Source of the DNA: Clostridiaceae bacterium UBA6110
Lineage (GTDB): Bacteria > Bacillota > Clostridia > Clostridiales > Clostridiaceae
Assembly: GCA_002428415.1 (NCBI GenBank)
Contig: DIWI01000093.1
Span: forward strand, 6,155-70,154
Direction of reading: 5' to 3'
Length of the DNA stretch: 64,000 nucleotides
Made by a program: the position numbers and the translations under genes
Shown: one piece after another, positions 16,194 to 25,606 of the stretch
Layout of the letters: each line of letters opens with the position of its first letter
Position numbering within the stretch: the stretch's first letter is position 1
Notes under the pieces: model-generated
What the model was told of the DNA's origin: nothing
Seen by the model: only the letters and a program-made list of their open reading frames with translations
Databases searched by the model: none

Positions 16194-18098
16194 TTATGGC
16201 TGAGTTGTCGGTGCAGTTGTTGGTGCAGCCGTTGGCTCCGGCTCCGGCTCCGGTTCACCAAGTATCTCCACAGTGCTTCCGTATGGAACTGACTTCCCGA
16301 CATTCGGGTTCACATCCACCACGTTGTCAGTGCGCAATGTGTCACCGGCAAGGACCACCTTGAGACCCATGGATTCAAGCTCTGACTCGTATTGCGCTAC
16401 GGTCTTTCCTGAGAAATCTCCAATCAGGACCTCCCTGTATTCATATACGGTCACATTCACCTTAGAGCCCTGCTTGACTTCAGTATTCTCAGGTATTTCC
16501 TGAGACTTTATCGATCCATCCAGCTTCTTGTCTCCGGTAGGCTGTTTGGTTACCGATCCAAGCACAAGCTTTACGGACTCGAGAAGACTTCTGGCTTCAG
16601 TCTCCGAGAGCGACAATAGGTTTGGAACCTTCGAAATCTGCAGCTCAGGTCCCTTCGATATCACAATATTCACCGGGCTGCCCTTTGGCATGTCTGTCAA
16701 AGCCAGAGGCTCCTGGCTTATTATCTGCCCCTGCGGAACTGTATCGCTGTATTCTTCAGTCACTAAACCCGTTAAGAAGTTATTGTTTGCAAGCAGAGTC
16801 TCTGCTGATTCAAGAGTCATGTTTATGACATCAGGGACCTTCAGTATTACCTGTCCTGCGCTCAGCACTACCTGGACAGTTGAGCCCTTCCTGACGCTTT
16901 CCCCAGCACCCGGGAGCGACCTCAGGACTGTGCCTTCAGGTTGGTCTGAATTCTCAGTCGAACCGATCTGCATGACAAGACCTGCATCAGCAAGAGCCTT
17001 TTCGGCATCAGATTGAAGTATTCCTGTGATTGCCGGTACTGTTGCATTCTCATCAACAGCTGTTGTTGGATTCTTGGTACCTCCCCCGAATACGAATTGC
17101 CCGAGGAGCGCTCCCAGAGTCAGGAATACCACCATCACAAGGCCGACTATGAGTGCTGTCTTATTCTTTCCTGTTGGCTTTTCATCATCAAATATGTCGT
17201 CCTCCAGCGGGTCTCTCTTAGGCTTTACTGCAGACATTATCTGAGTCTCACCACTGAATGTGGCTGCTGACTCGATGTTCTCACCGGCTTTTACAGTCCT
17301 CAGGTCAACAAGGAATTCCTCTATCTTCTGATATCTTGCGATCGGATCCTTCGCTGTTGACTTAAGAATGACTCTGTTAAGCCCTTCCGCAAGGAGAGGG
17401 TTTATAGTCTTCGGAGGCTTGATGTCCTCCTGCATGTGCTTCAGTGCTATGGTTATAGGGCTCTCAGCGTCAAAGGGCACTGCCCCTGTCGCCATTTCAA
17501 ACATGACTATGCCAAGTGAGTAGATATCAGATCTTCTGTCGGTCAGGTTGCCCCTCGCCTGTTCAGGCGAGAAATAGTGAGCTGAACCGAATATCTTTCC
17601 TGAATGTGTGATAGTGTTCGAATCTGAGTGCTTTGCTATTCCGAAGTCAGTTACCTTTACCAGGTTGTCTCCGGTTATCATTATGTTTTGAGGCTTTATG
17701 TCCCTGTGGATTATGTTGTTGTTGTGCGCGCATTCAAGGGCTCTTCCGATCTGCATGGAGTAGTCCAGTATCTCATCGTTGGAGAGCTTGCCTTTTTCCC
17801 TTATGACCTGTTTAAGTGTCTTCCCCCTGACATATTCCATTACTATGTAGTGGATATTATCCTCACTTCCCACATTGTATATGTTGACTATGTTGGGATG
17901 CGAAAGGAAAGCCACGGCATTGGCTTCCTGCTTGAACCTGTCAAGTATCTCCCTGTTCGATGTAAATTCTTCCTTGAGCACTTTGACAGCATCATATCTG
18001 TTCAGCTTCGTGTCCAAAGCCTTGTATACGGTAGACATACCGCCCTGCGCAATCTTCTCTACAATTTCATAACGGTTGCCAAGTATTTTTCCTATCAT
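16194..18098 (-). CDS. prkC: PASTA-domain Ser/Thr protein kinase
   Basis: A 634-residue membrane kinase that senses peptidoglycan fragments or lipid II and controls growth and wall synthesis. Residues 1-270 form the kinase (GQGGMSTV-like loop AQGGMSTV, Lys in AVKVLK, HRDIKPQN, DFGIAKH). One membrane segment (TALIVGLVMVVFLTLGALLG) lies near residue 320. Three clear PASTA repeats follow, then a weaker fourth, and an unusual tail of EP repeats and TAAPTTAPTTQP. The ATG overlaps the stop of its phosphatase gene stp. Confidence 0.97.
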   Translation of the reverse strand: MIGKILGNRYEIVEKIAQGGMSTVYKALDTKLNRYDAVKVLKEEFTSNREILDRFKQEANAVAFLSHPNIVNIYNVGSEDNIHYIVMEYVRGKTLKQVIREKGKLSNDEILDYSMQIGRALECAHNNNIIHRDIKPQNIMITGDNLVKVTDFGIAKHSDSNTITHSGKIFGSAHYFSPEQARGNLTDRRSDIYSLGIVMFEMATGAVPFDAESPITIALKHMQEDIKPPKTINPLLAEGLNRVILKSTAKDPIARYQKIEEFLVDLRTVKAGENIESAATFSGETQIMSAVKPKRDPLEDDIFDDEKPTGKNKTALIVGLVMVVFLTLGALLGQFVFGGGTKNPTTAVDENATVPAITGILQSDAEKALADAGLVMQIGSTENSDQPEGTVLRSLPGAGESVRKGSTVQVVLSAGQVILKVPDVINMTLESAETLLANNNFLTGLVTEEYSDTVPQGQIISQEPLALTDMPKGSPVNIVISKGPELQISKVPNLLSLSETEARSLLESVKLVLGSVTKQPTGDKKLDGSIKSQEIPENTEVKQGSKVNVTVYEYREVLIGDFSGKTVAQYESELESMGLKVVLAGDTLRTDNVVDVNPNVGKSVPYGSTVEILGEPEPEPEPTAAPTTAPTTQP

Positions 18099-18814
18099 TT
18101 TACTGCTTCTCCTCCAAATACCAAAAGAGTTATGTTATCCTTGCCGCCTCTTTCCTTAGCTGTTGATACCAGATGCCTGAGGCTGTTCCCGTTCTCGCCC
18201 TTTTCGCTGATCTCGAGGATTTCTTCCTCGGAGATGTAGTCAGTGAGTCCATCTGTGCAGAGAAGGTATATGTCGCCAGGATTCGACTCAAGCGTTTGCA
18301 GGTCGACTTCCACTTCCTCATTGGTTCCTACTGCCCTTGTTATTATGTTCTTGTTGGAATGGTGCTTTGCCTCTTCAGCAGTTATCGTGCCCATGTCCAC
18401 AAGCGCCTGGACCAGTGAATGGTCTTTGGTAAGCTTGATTATGGAATGCTCCCTTATCCTGAATAACGAGCTGTCACCCACATGTGCGATATGAATCCTT
18501 CCATGCTCTGATAGAACTGCTGAAACTGTGGTGCCCATGCCCTTAAGGTGATTTTCAGTGCCTGACATGCTGTATATGGCCCTGTTTGCGGATTCCACAG
18601 CCTTCCTCAGCTGCTGGTCCGGCAAGGCGGAAAGCCCGCTTCCGAAAGCCTCCCTTATCGTATTCAACGCCATTTCGCTGGCCACCTCTCCGGCATTGTG
18701 CCCGCCCATTCCGTCGCATACGATGAAAAGCGCGAATCCATCACCTTCAAGCCAGCCTGCACTGTCTTCATTCAGTTTTCTTATGTTGCCTATATCGGAA
18801 ATCAAATCTACCAT
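18095..18814 (-). CDS. stp: PP2C-type Ser/Thr phosphatase
   Basis: Stp (PrpC) removes phosphates placed by PrkC. The 239-residue PP2C domain shows the metal-binding motifs NEDS near residue 16, CDGMGGHNAGE, HVGDSS, TKDHS and LCTDGLTD, with the closing GGKDNIT. It is cytoplasmic. It overlaps prkC by 4 bases and lies 15 bases after rlmN, the conserved rlmN-stp-prkC-rsgA order. Confidence 0.97.
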   Translation of the reverse strand: MVDLISDIGNIRKLNEDSAGWLEGDGFALFIVCDGMGGHNAGEVASEMALNTIREAFGSGLSALPDQQLRKAVESANRAIYSMSGTENHLKGMGTTVSAVLSEHGRIHIAHVGDSSLFRIREHSIIKLTKDHSLVQALVDMGTITAEEAKHHSNKNIITRAVGTNEEVEVDLQTLESNPGDIYLLCTDGLTDYISEEEILEISEKGENGNSLRHLVSTAKERGGKDNITLLVFGGEAVK

Positions 18815-18829
18815 GCGCTGTCTCCTGTC

Positions 18830-19855
18830 CTACATGCCATCAAGATAGCTTCTTCTTAGCTGTCCGCATGCAGCATCTATGTCTGAACCCATTTCTCTTC
18901 TTACTGTTGCTTCTATTCCCCTTGAATCAAGGGCATTCCTGAAGCTCTCCACAGCCTTGTTCTGAGAAGGCCTGAAAAGCATCTCCTTTATTACGTTTAC
19001 CGGAATAAGATTGACATGCGTCTTCATCCCTCTAAGCAGGGCTGCAAGCGCATATGCATCCTCCAGACTGTCGTTGACCCCGTTGACCAGTGAGTATTCA
19101 AAGCTTACCCTTCTTCCTGTCGTGTCCATATAGTATCTGACAGAATCAAGTATCTCCGCAATGGACCAGCGCCTGGCTATCGGCATTATCTCTCGCCTCT
19201 TGTCGTCAGTTACGGCATGGAGGGATATGGCAAGGGTAATCTGGAGCTTCAAGTCTGCGAGTTCCCTTATCCTGTCCACTAAACCGCATGTCGACAGGGT
19301 TATGTTCCTGTGAGAAAGGCCAAGCCCTTCCTTCATGTTGACCAGCTCCAGGAATTTAAGGACATTTTCAAAGTTGTCCAGCGGCTCACCGCTTCCCATA
19401 AGTACGACGTGAGACATCCTTTCCCCGGCTTCCTTAGAGGCTGCCAAAACCTGCCCGAGTATCTCGCCCGCCAGAAGGTTCCTTACCATTCCGCCCTTTG
19501 TGGACGCACAAAAGGAGCAACCCATGGCGCAGCCAACCTGAGACGAAACGCATACGGAGTAGCCGTACACGTACTTCATGACGACGGTTTCGATGATGTT
19601 GCCATCCTGCAGGGCAAGCAGCATCTTTACGGTTCCGTCCTTCGATACCCTCTTGTCGATGACCTGAGGAATGTGTATGACGAACGCTTCCTTCAGCTTC
19701 TCTTTCGATGAGCCGTTAAGGTTCTTCATATCCTCGAAGGATTCAGCTCCCTTATAAAGATAGTCAAGTACCTGCTTCGCCCTGAATGCGCCTTCACCTT
19801 TGCCCTTGAACCATTCCTTCAGTTCATCATAGCTCCAGTCGAATATATTGTCCAA
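18830..19855 (-). CDS. rlmN: 23S rRNA/tRNA adenine C2-methyltransferase
   Basis: RlmN is a radical-SAM enzyme that methylates A2503 of 23S rRNA and A37 of some tRNAs. The 341-residue protein has the cluster-binding CAMGCSFC motif, GEPLDN, and conserved cysteines for the methyl transfer chemistry (STCG and the C-terminal DAACGQL). The start is TTG, preceded by AGAGGTG, with no nearby ATG in frame. An extended -10 promoter lies 30 bases upstream, splitting it from rsmB. Confidence 0.97.
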   Translation of the reverse strand: MDNIFDWSYDELKEWFKGKGEGAFRAKQVLDYLYKGAESFEDMKNLNGSSKEKLKEAFVIHIPQVIDKRVSKDGTVKMLLALQDGNIIETVVMKYVYGYSVCVSSQVGCAMGCSFCASTKGGMVRNLLAGEILGQVLAASKEAGERMSHVVLMGSGEPLDNFENVLKFLELVNMKEGLGLSHRNITLSTCGLVDRIRELADLKLQITLAISLHAVTDDKRREIMPIARRWSIAEILDSVRYYMDTTGRRVSFEYSLVNGVNDSLEDAYALAALLRGMKTHVNLIPVNVIKEMLFRPSQNKAVESFRNALDSRGIEATVRREMGSDIDAACGQLRRSYLDGM

Positions 19856-19884
19856 AAAAACACCTCTTGATTAGTTCTCCAAAG

Positions 19885-19893
19885 ATTATATCA
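19885..19893 (-). promoter_or_regulatory. Extended -10 promoter of rlmN
   Basis: TGATATAAT on the minus strand is an extended -10 element (TGnTATAAT). The -35 region is weak, as expected for this class. It could drive rlmN-stp-prkC independently of the priA-rsmB genes. Confidence 0.6.
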
Positions 19894-19949
19894 CAAATCG
19901 CTGCGGATGCTGAAAAACACTGCAGCATAAAGGAAATCATAGGAATATT

Positions 19950-21278
19950 TTAAGATTTGGAAGTTCTCCTGACAAGCTTTGACAGAAAAAACCCATCCAT
20001 GGTCCCAGTAGGAAGCACAGTCACGAAACCTTCCTCAGAGTATATGAGGTTAGGATGGTCGCCAAGGTTGATCCTTTCAGCCTCGAAATCAGGATTGTTT
20101 TCAAGGAACCACCTTACGTTATCCTCATTCTCTGAAGGATTCAGTGTACATGTAGAATAAACCAGCGATCCGCAGGTCTTCACATACAGCTTCGCAACAT
20201 CCATAAGCCTTCTCTGGAGCTTTGGAAGTCCATCCATCTCCTCCTGCGTCTTTGTATGCTTTATGTCAGGCTTCTTCCTGATTATACCCAGTCCCGAGCA
20301 TGGTGCGTCAAGAAGCACCGAACCTATACCGAAGAACTCCGGCATGGGCTCAGCAGCATCGTGAAGACCCGCTTCTATCCCATTAAGCTTCAGCCTGTCT
20401 GCATTCTCCATGATGGTCCTTATCTTGGCCTCGTATATGTCATATGCAAGCACCCTTGCACGGTCTCCCGAGAGCTCTGCTATATGTGTGGCTTTACCTC
20501 CAGGAGCGCTGCACAGGTCAAGGTAGGTACCGCCTGCCACAGGCTCAAGCAGTGGAGCAGCTAGCATAGAGCTTTCATCCTGGACCGTAAGGAACCCTTC
20601 AGAAAAGAACCTGTTTGCAGCTACCGAACCGCCGCTGGAAATTATTATTCCATACGGTGATACGGCTGTCGGCTCAGCACTGAACCCGTCACTCCTGAGT
20701 TCAAAGAGAGCCTCCTCCCTGGTAATCCTGAGTGTGTTCACCCGGTATGTTACTGCAGGCCTTTCATTCAGACCTTCAAGTATCTCCTGTGTCCTTGACT
20801 TGTAGTTTCTGCTGAAGTGCATTACCATCCATAACGGAAATGACTCTTCATATGCCATCCTCTCAAGCTTTGAACGGAATTTCGGAACAGAATCATCCCT
20901 GGAAATGCTTCTCAGCACTGCATTCACAAATCCTGAAACCCTTGGGTTCCACTCCTTTGCAAGCTCAACAGCATCGCTTACGACGGCATAGTCGGGTATC
21001 CTGTCAAGGTACTTGAGCTGATATACAGACATCCTCAATATCCCGAGGACCATGTCCTCCAGCTTATCCATAGGAGTCGTCGAGTTTCTCCCGATCATCA
21101 TATCTATCGTCACAAGCCTCTTAAGGGTACCGTAGACAAGTTCGGTGGCTAGTGCCTTGTCATCGTCTTTCAGGCTCACTGAAGAAAGGGCATTATCCAA
21201 AGCGATGTTTGAATATGCCCCTTCATTCAAAATTTTCATCAAAGTCTCTAGTGCGACCCTTCTCGCCTTTGCAACCAC
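19950..21278 (-). CDS. rsmB: 16S rRNA (cytosine967-C5)-methyltransferase
   Basis: RsmB (Sun) methylates C967 of 16S rRNA. The 442-residue protein has an N-terminal NusB-like RNA-binding domain (residues 1-130) and a C-terminal SAM domain with LDLCSAPGGKATH, the DAPCSGLG motif and the second cysteine in STCTLNPSENE. It starts with GTG; the SD-like GGAGAAGA lies in the end of the upstream yugP-like gene. The order def-fmt-(yugP)-rsmB-rlmN is typical of Firmicutes. Confidence 0.97.
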   Translation of the reverse strand: MVAKARRVALETLMKILNEGAYSNIALDNALSSVSLKDDDKALATELVYGTLKRLVTIDMMIGRNSTTPMDKLEDMVLGILRMSVYQLKYLDRIPDYAVVSDAVELAKEWNPRVSGFVNAVLRSISRDDSVPKFRSKLERMAYEESFPLWMVMHFSRNYKSRTQEILEGLNERPAVTYRVNTLRITREEALFELRSDGFSAEPTAVSPYGIIISSGGSVAANRFFSEGFLTVQDESSMLAAPLLEPVAGGTYLDLCSAPGGKATHIAELSGDRARVLAYDIYEAKIRTIMENADRLKLNGIEAGLHDAAEPMPEFFGIGSVLLDAPCSGLGIIRKKPDIKHTKTQEEMDGLPKLQRRLMDVAKLYVKTCGSLVYSTCTLNPSENEDNVRWFLENNPDFEAERINLGDHPNLIYSEEGFVTVLPTGTMDGFFLSKLVRRTSKS

Positions 21279-21281
21279 CTT

Positions 21282-21974
21282 TTATCTTCTCCTGTTCCTG
21301 AGGACGAGGAGCCTTGCAAGGTTTGCAATTCCAGAAAGCGCAGCCGCAATGTATGTAAGTGCCGCAGCATTCAATACCTGCCTGGCTTTGCCCAGTTCAT
21401 CACTCTCCAGTATGCTGTATCCTTCAAGGACAGCCATGGCCCTGCTCGATGCATTGAATTCCACCGGAAGGGTAACAAGCTGGAAAAATACTGTTGCAGA
21501 GAACAGCACTATGCCTATGGTCTGGAATACCGGTATAGACAGGAAGAGACCCAGTATGAATATGCCGAATCCGAAGTTTCCTCCGATTGAGGCGACAGGA
21601 ACCAGGGCTCCTCTTATTTTCATCGGAATATACTCCTGCTGGTCCTGGATTGCATGTCCTACTTCATGGGCAGCTATTCCAAGGGCAGCTATTGAGTTCG
21701 AATTGTATACACCCTGGGAAAGCCTCAGCTTCTTGCTCCTTGGGTCGTAATGGTCAGTCAGGTTTCCTGCAACCTGTTCGATCGGAACCTCGAAAAGGCC
21801 TGCCTTGTCCAGAATCAGCCTTGCAGCATCGCTTCCGGTCATTCCGCTCCTGTTGGCCACCCTTGAGTACTGAGCGTAGGTGGACTTCACCTTGTTCTGG
21901 GCGTACATGGCGATAAGTATCGCCGGAATTAGAATCAGCATCGAAGAATCAAATCCATACATCGGATAATACAC
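21282..21974 (-). CDS. YugP-family zinc membrane metallopeptidase
   Basis: A 230-residue membrane protein with the zinc-protease motif HEVGHAIQ (near residue 131). A first hydrophobic segment opens the protein (SSMLILIPAILIAMYA) and others lie at residues 145-190. This matches the YugP/DUF2227-like Zn peptidase family found in the fmt-rsmB interval of many Firmicutes; natural substrates are not known. The start is GTG, which shares its G with the fmt stop codon, and GGGAGG lies 9 bases upstream. Confidence 0.9.
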   Translation of the reverse strand: MYYPMYGFDSSMLILIPAILIAMYAQNKVKSTYAQYSRVANRSGMTGSDAARLILDKAGLFEVPIEQVAGNLTDHYDPRSKKLRLSQGVYNSNSIAALGIAAHEVGHAIQDQQEYIPMKIRGALVPVASIGGNFGFGIFILGLFLSIPVFQTIGIVLFSATVFFQLVTLPVEFNASSRAMAVLEGYSILESDELGKARQVLNAAALTYIAAALSGIANLARLLVLRNRRR

Positions 21975-22909
21975 TATAACAAACCTCCCTTGAATTCAGT
22001 CGCATCGATCTTGTTTCCGTTAAGGAAATCCCTGATGGCCATCGGCTTCTTGTTAGGATACTGGACCTTCTGTATGCTAAGGGATCCATTCCCTGTGGAC
22101 ACCAGCAGTCCGGACTTCGAGACCTCCATGATCTCTCCCGGTTTGCCAGGGGTCTCCTTCATCGCTTTAGCCTCAAGCAGCTTCACCTGGTCATCTCCTA
22201 TGAAGGAATATGCACCTGGCGAGGGGGCAAGGCCACGGATAAGCCTTTCTATCTCAACTGCACCTTTTGTCCAATCAATCAGTCCAGTTTCCTTTTTCAG
22301 CATCGGAGCATAGGTATGGGAATCATTGTCCTGGGTCTCAGGCTTGATTGTGCCTGAAACGATCCCATCGATTGTCCTCAGCAGCAGTTCCGCCCCCCTT
22401 TGGCTCAGCAGGTCATGAAGCTCTCCTGCAGTCATCGTTTCTCCGATTAGAACCTCATCCCTCAGGAGCATCGGTCCTGTATCAAGCCCCTTTTCCATAA
22501 GCATCGTAGTGTTTCCAGTCTTTTCATGACCTTCTATGATTGCCCAGTTTATTGGTGCTGCTCCTCTAAGCTTCGGAAGAAGTGATGCATGAAGATTTAC
22601 GCATCCGTACTTCGGTATCGAAAGCACTTCCTCACTCAGTATCTGTCCATATGCTACAACAACTATGAAGTCAGGCTTCAGAGACCTCATCTCTTCAATC
22701 GCACCAATATCAGTCCGAAGCTTTGATGGCTGGATTACCCGGATGCCTCTTTTAAGGGCTTCCTCCTTCACAGGCGGAAACAGCACCTTCTTCCCTCGTC
22801 CCTTCTCCTTGTCCGGTTGAGCTACAACCAGCTTCACTCCATGTCTGTCATCCAGAGCAGCCAGTGAAGGTACCGAAAAATCAGGGGTTCCCATGAAAAT
22901 TATGTCCAA
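21974..22909 (-). CDS. fmt: Methionyl-tRNA formyltransferase
   Basis: Fmt formylates initiator Met-tRNA using 10-formyl-tetrahydrofolate. The 311-residue protein shows IIFMGTPDFSVPSL, the folate site VVAYGQIL, HASLLPKLRGAAPINWAI and the catalytic HxD region (KGLDTGPML). The start is TTG directly after the def stop, giving the normal N-terminus; the longer frame upstream overlaps def and is noise. It forms the usual def-fmt pair. Confidence 0.97.
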   Translation of the reverse strand: MDIIFMGTPDFSVPSLAALDDRHGVKLVVAQPDKEKGRGKKVLFPPVKEEALKRGIRVIQPSKLRTDIGAIEEMRSLKPDFIVVVAYGQILSEEVLSIPKYGCVNLHASLLPKLRGAAPINWAIIEGHEKTGNTTMLMEKGLDTGPMLLRDEVLIGETMTAGELHDLLSQRGAELLLRTIDGIVSGTIKPETQDNDSHTYAPMLKKETGLIDWTKGAVEIERLIRGLAPSPGAYSFIGDDQVKLLEAKAMKETPGKPGEIMEVSKSGLLVSTGNGSLSIQKVQYPNKKPMAIRDFLNGNKIDATEFKGGLL

Positions 22910-22910
22910 A

Positions 22911-23387
22911 TTACACCGTCTCCTCTTCAGGCTCAAAATCCTCAGGAACATCCTCAAGCTTGTCCGTGAACAGGCTTCCGTTGAGGTGGTCGTTCTCGTG
23001 GCAGATAGCCCGGGCAAGAAGCATGGAGGCTTCCAGAGTGAACTCCTCCCCCTCCTCATTCAGGGCTTTGACCTTTACAAACCTAGGTCTTTTGACCACC
23101 CCTGATTCGCCGGGAACCGAAAGGCAGCCCTCATAGTCAAGGTACTCGCCTTCCATCTCCAGGATTTCAGGGTTTATGAATACATATTTCTTTTCTTCAA
23201 GTCCAATCACGAAAATCCTCTTAAGGATTCCGACCTGAGGTGCGGCAAGTCCGACCCCGTCCTCATGTACCATTGTGTCAAACATGTCCTTAATCAGGGT
23301 CTTTATTCTTGGTGTTATCTCAGCCACAGGCTTGGCTGTCTTTCTGAGGACATCGTCCCCGACTGTCCTAATAGTTCTTAGTGCCAT
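22911..23387 (-). CDS. def: Peptide deformylase
   Basis: Def removes the formyl group from new proteins. At 158 residues it is a normal type 1 enzyme. Its three motifs are visible: GVGLAAPQVG, EGCLSVPG (metal-binding Cys) and the HENDHLNG metal motif. The ribosome site GGAGA lies 6 bases upstream of the ATG. It sits between priA and fmt, so the two enzymes that add and remove the formyl group are co-expressed. Confidence 0.98.
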   Translation of the reverse strand: MALRTIRTVGDDVLRKTAKPVAEITPRIKTLIKDMFDTMVHEDGVGLAAPQVGILKRIFVIGLEEKKYVFINPEILEMEGEYLDYEGCLSVPGESGVVKRPRFVKVKALNEEGEEFTLEASMLLARAICHENDHLNGSLFTDKLEDVPEDFEPEEETV

Positions 23388-23401
23388 CTCTTATCTCCTT
23401 G

Positions 23402-25570
23402 TCATAGCATGCTTGTCGGATCAAGGTCTATGCTTGTCCTGACATCCCTTACGCTCTTCTCGAGCACAAGGTCCTTTATTCTTCTTGCAATGTCGGGGTC
23501 CAGCTCACCTTTCAGCAATATCTGCCATCTGTGGTTCTGCTTTATCTTGGAGATAAGGCAGGGGCTTGGACCTAACATGATGATTTTATCACAGCCAAAT
23601 AAAAATTTTCTTAATTCAGCTCCGGCAGTTTGTATATTTTTTATTAACAAGGCTTCATCCTCAGAGCTCTGTACAATCGACATGATCCTTGAAAACGGCG
23701 GATTGTTCATCATTTCCCTTGCTGCGATCTCACGTCTGTAGAAACCCTTGTAGTCATGCTCCTTTGCGCTCACTATGGAGGGGTCTTCGGGAGTGTAGCT
23801 CTGGATCACCACTTTTCCCGGCTTGTCATGACGCCCTGCCCTGCCTGCCACCTGGGTTATCAGCTGGAAGGTCCTCTCACCTGACCTGAAATCCGGAAGG
23901 TTCAGTGAGAGGTCTGCAGCAATGATGCCAACCAGCGTCACATTCCTGAAATCAAGGCCCTTGGTGATCATCTGTGTCCCTATCAGGATGTCTCCCTCCA
24001 TGTTCTTGAAGGAATTGTACATGTCCTCGTAGTCTGACTTGTTCTTTGCCGTATCCCTGTCCATCCTTACTACCCTTGCTCCCGGAAACTCCTTTTTGAC
24101 CATCTCCTCGACCTTCTCGGTCCCTGTTCCAAACTGCTTTATGTATTTGCTTGAACAGGACGGACAGGCCTCAGGAAGAGCCTGCCTGTAGCCGCAATGA
24201 TGGCAGGAGAGGTCCCTGGATGTGTGATATGTGAGGCTTACGCTGCAGTTGGGGCAATTGAACACATGTCCGCATGAACGGCATGATACGAATGTTGAAT
24301 AGCCTCTTCTGTTCAGGAACAGGATCACCTGTTCTTTCGATTCCAGCGCCTTTTCAATCTCACCCTTAAGTACCCTTGAGAACATGGTCCTGTTTCCTGC
24401 TTTGAGCTCATCCCTCATGTCCACCGTAGTCATTTGCGGGAGGGACCCTCTGGTTGCCCTTTTATCCAGGGTTATCAGCCCTATTTCTCCAGATACAGCC
24501 CTATGATAGCTATTGATTGAAGGCGTCGCTGATGCGAGTACAAGTCTCCCACCTTTTGTCATCATCATGAATTCAGCCATCTCCACAGCCGAATACTTTG
24601 GGCTCATCTCCGACTTGTAGGATGTCTCATGCTCCTCATCCACAACAATGAGACCAAGGTCCCTGAACGGCAGGAAAAGGGCTGATCTTGCACCGACAGC
24701 TATCTTTACCTCGCCATTCTTTACCCTGTGCCATTCATCGAACCTTTCACCTTCGGAAAGCCTTGAATGGAATATTGAAATGTCCTTGCCGAACCTTCCC
24801 TTGAACCTCTCGATCATCTGGGGAGTGAGGCTTATCTCAGGCACGAGAACGATGCTGTCCTTGTCTTCCTTAAGCATCCTCTTGATGACGTCCATGAAGA
24901 CTTCCGTCTTTCCGCTTCCTGTAATGCCGTGCACGAGATATGTCCCAGGTCTTGCCATTATAGTATCGGAGGCGATCGTCTGTTCCTTGTTCAGCTTTGG
25001 CGCAGCATAGTTTTCATAATCCCTTACATCATGCCTGCTGCTCCTGACTGAAGACACCTCGACCACACCATGCCTTATGAGAGTATTAAGGGAGCTTGCT
25101 GAAAAGCCCATCCTGGAAATGTCGGCCTTTATGAATTTCCCGGGATTCTTTCCAATAAGGTCAGCTATCGAAATATATGGCTCCCTGCTTAGCTTTCCTG
25201 AAAGGCCGATACTTTGATACAGCTTTTCCTCGGTCTTGAAGTCAGCACCCCTGAGTGTCCCGACAGGGATGAAAAGCCTTATGCCTTCAAGATATGTGCA
25301 GAGATATCTTTTCCTCATCTCCTCCACCACTTCAACAGCAAAGCTGTCGAAAAGCGTTCCCGGGAGTACTGATGAGATATCCTTGATTCCCTTGACATCT
25401 GCTTCAGGCATGATTCCAACAACGAATCCGTCAAGCCTCTTGTTGGATGCTCCGAACGGTACCTTCACCCGGCTTCCAACGGATATGTTCATTTTTTCTG
25501 GTATGCTGTATGTAAATATCCTGTCCATGGCCTGCGATTCGTTGTTTACAACTACCCCGGCAAATCCCAT
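23402..25570 (-). CDS. priA: Primosomal protein N' (PriA helicase)
   Basis: PriA reloads the replicative helicase at stalled forks. The 722-residue protein has an N-terminal DNA-binding domain, Walker A GITGSGKTEV, the DEEH box, SATPS, and eight zinc-binding cysteines between the helicase lobes (CRSCGHVFNCPNC ... CHHCG ... CPSC). The C-terminal lobe shows GTQMITKG and QVAGRAGR. A GGGGGTGA ribosome site precedes the ATG. The gene is preceded here by a CHAD gene instead of coaBC. Confidence 0.98.
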   Translation of the reverse strand: MGFAGVVVNNESQAMDRIFTYSIPEKMNISVGSRVKVPFGASNKRLDGFVVGIMPEADVKGIKDISSVLPGTLFDSFAVEVVEEMRKRYLCTYLEGIRLFIPVGTLRGADFKTEEKLYQSIGLSGKLSREPYISIADLIGKNPGKFIKADISRMGFSASSLNTLIRHGVVEVSSVRSSRHDVRDYENYAAPKLNKEQTIASDTIMARPGTYLVHGITGSGKTEVFMDVIKRMLKEDKDSIVLVPEISLTPQMIERFKGRFGKDISIFHSRLSEGERFDEWHRVKNGEVKIAVGARSALFLPFRDLGLIVVDEEHETSYKSEMSPKYSAVEMAEFMMMTKGGRLVLASATPSINSYHRAVSGEIGLITLDKRATRGSLPQMTTVDMRDELKAGNRTMFSRVLKGEIEKALESKEQVILFLNRRGYSTFVSCRSCGHVFNCPNCSVSLTYHTSRDLSCHHCGYRQALPEACPSCSSKYIKQFGTGTEKVEEMVKKEFPGARVVRMDRDTAKNKSDYEDMYNSFKNMEGDILIGTQMITKGLDFRNVTLVGIIAADLSLNLPDFRSGERTFQLITQVAGRAGRHDKPGKVVIQSYTPEDPSIVSAKEHDYKGFYRREIAAREMMNNPPFSRIMSIVQSSEDEALLIKNIQTAGAELRKFLFGCDKIIMLGPSPCLISKIKQNHRWQILLKGELDPDIARRIKDLVLEKSVRDVRTSIDLDPTSML

Positions 25571-25606
25571 TCGCTCACCCCCTCGACTTTCTCATTACTC
25601 AGGTTT

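Noticed and set aside
16028..16303. Longer rsgA reading frame of 381 residues
   Set aside because: It crosses the prkC terminator and the end of prkC, and the family N-terminus begins at 16027.
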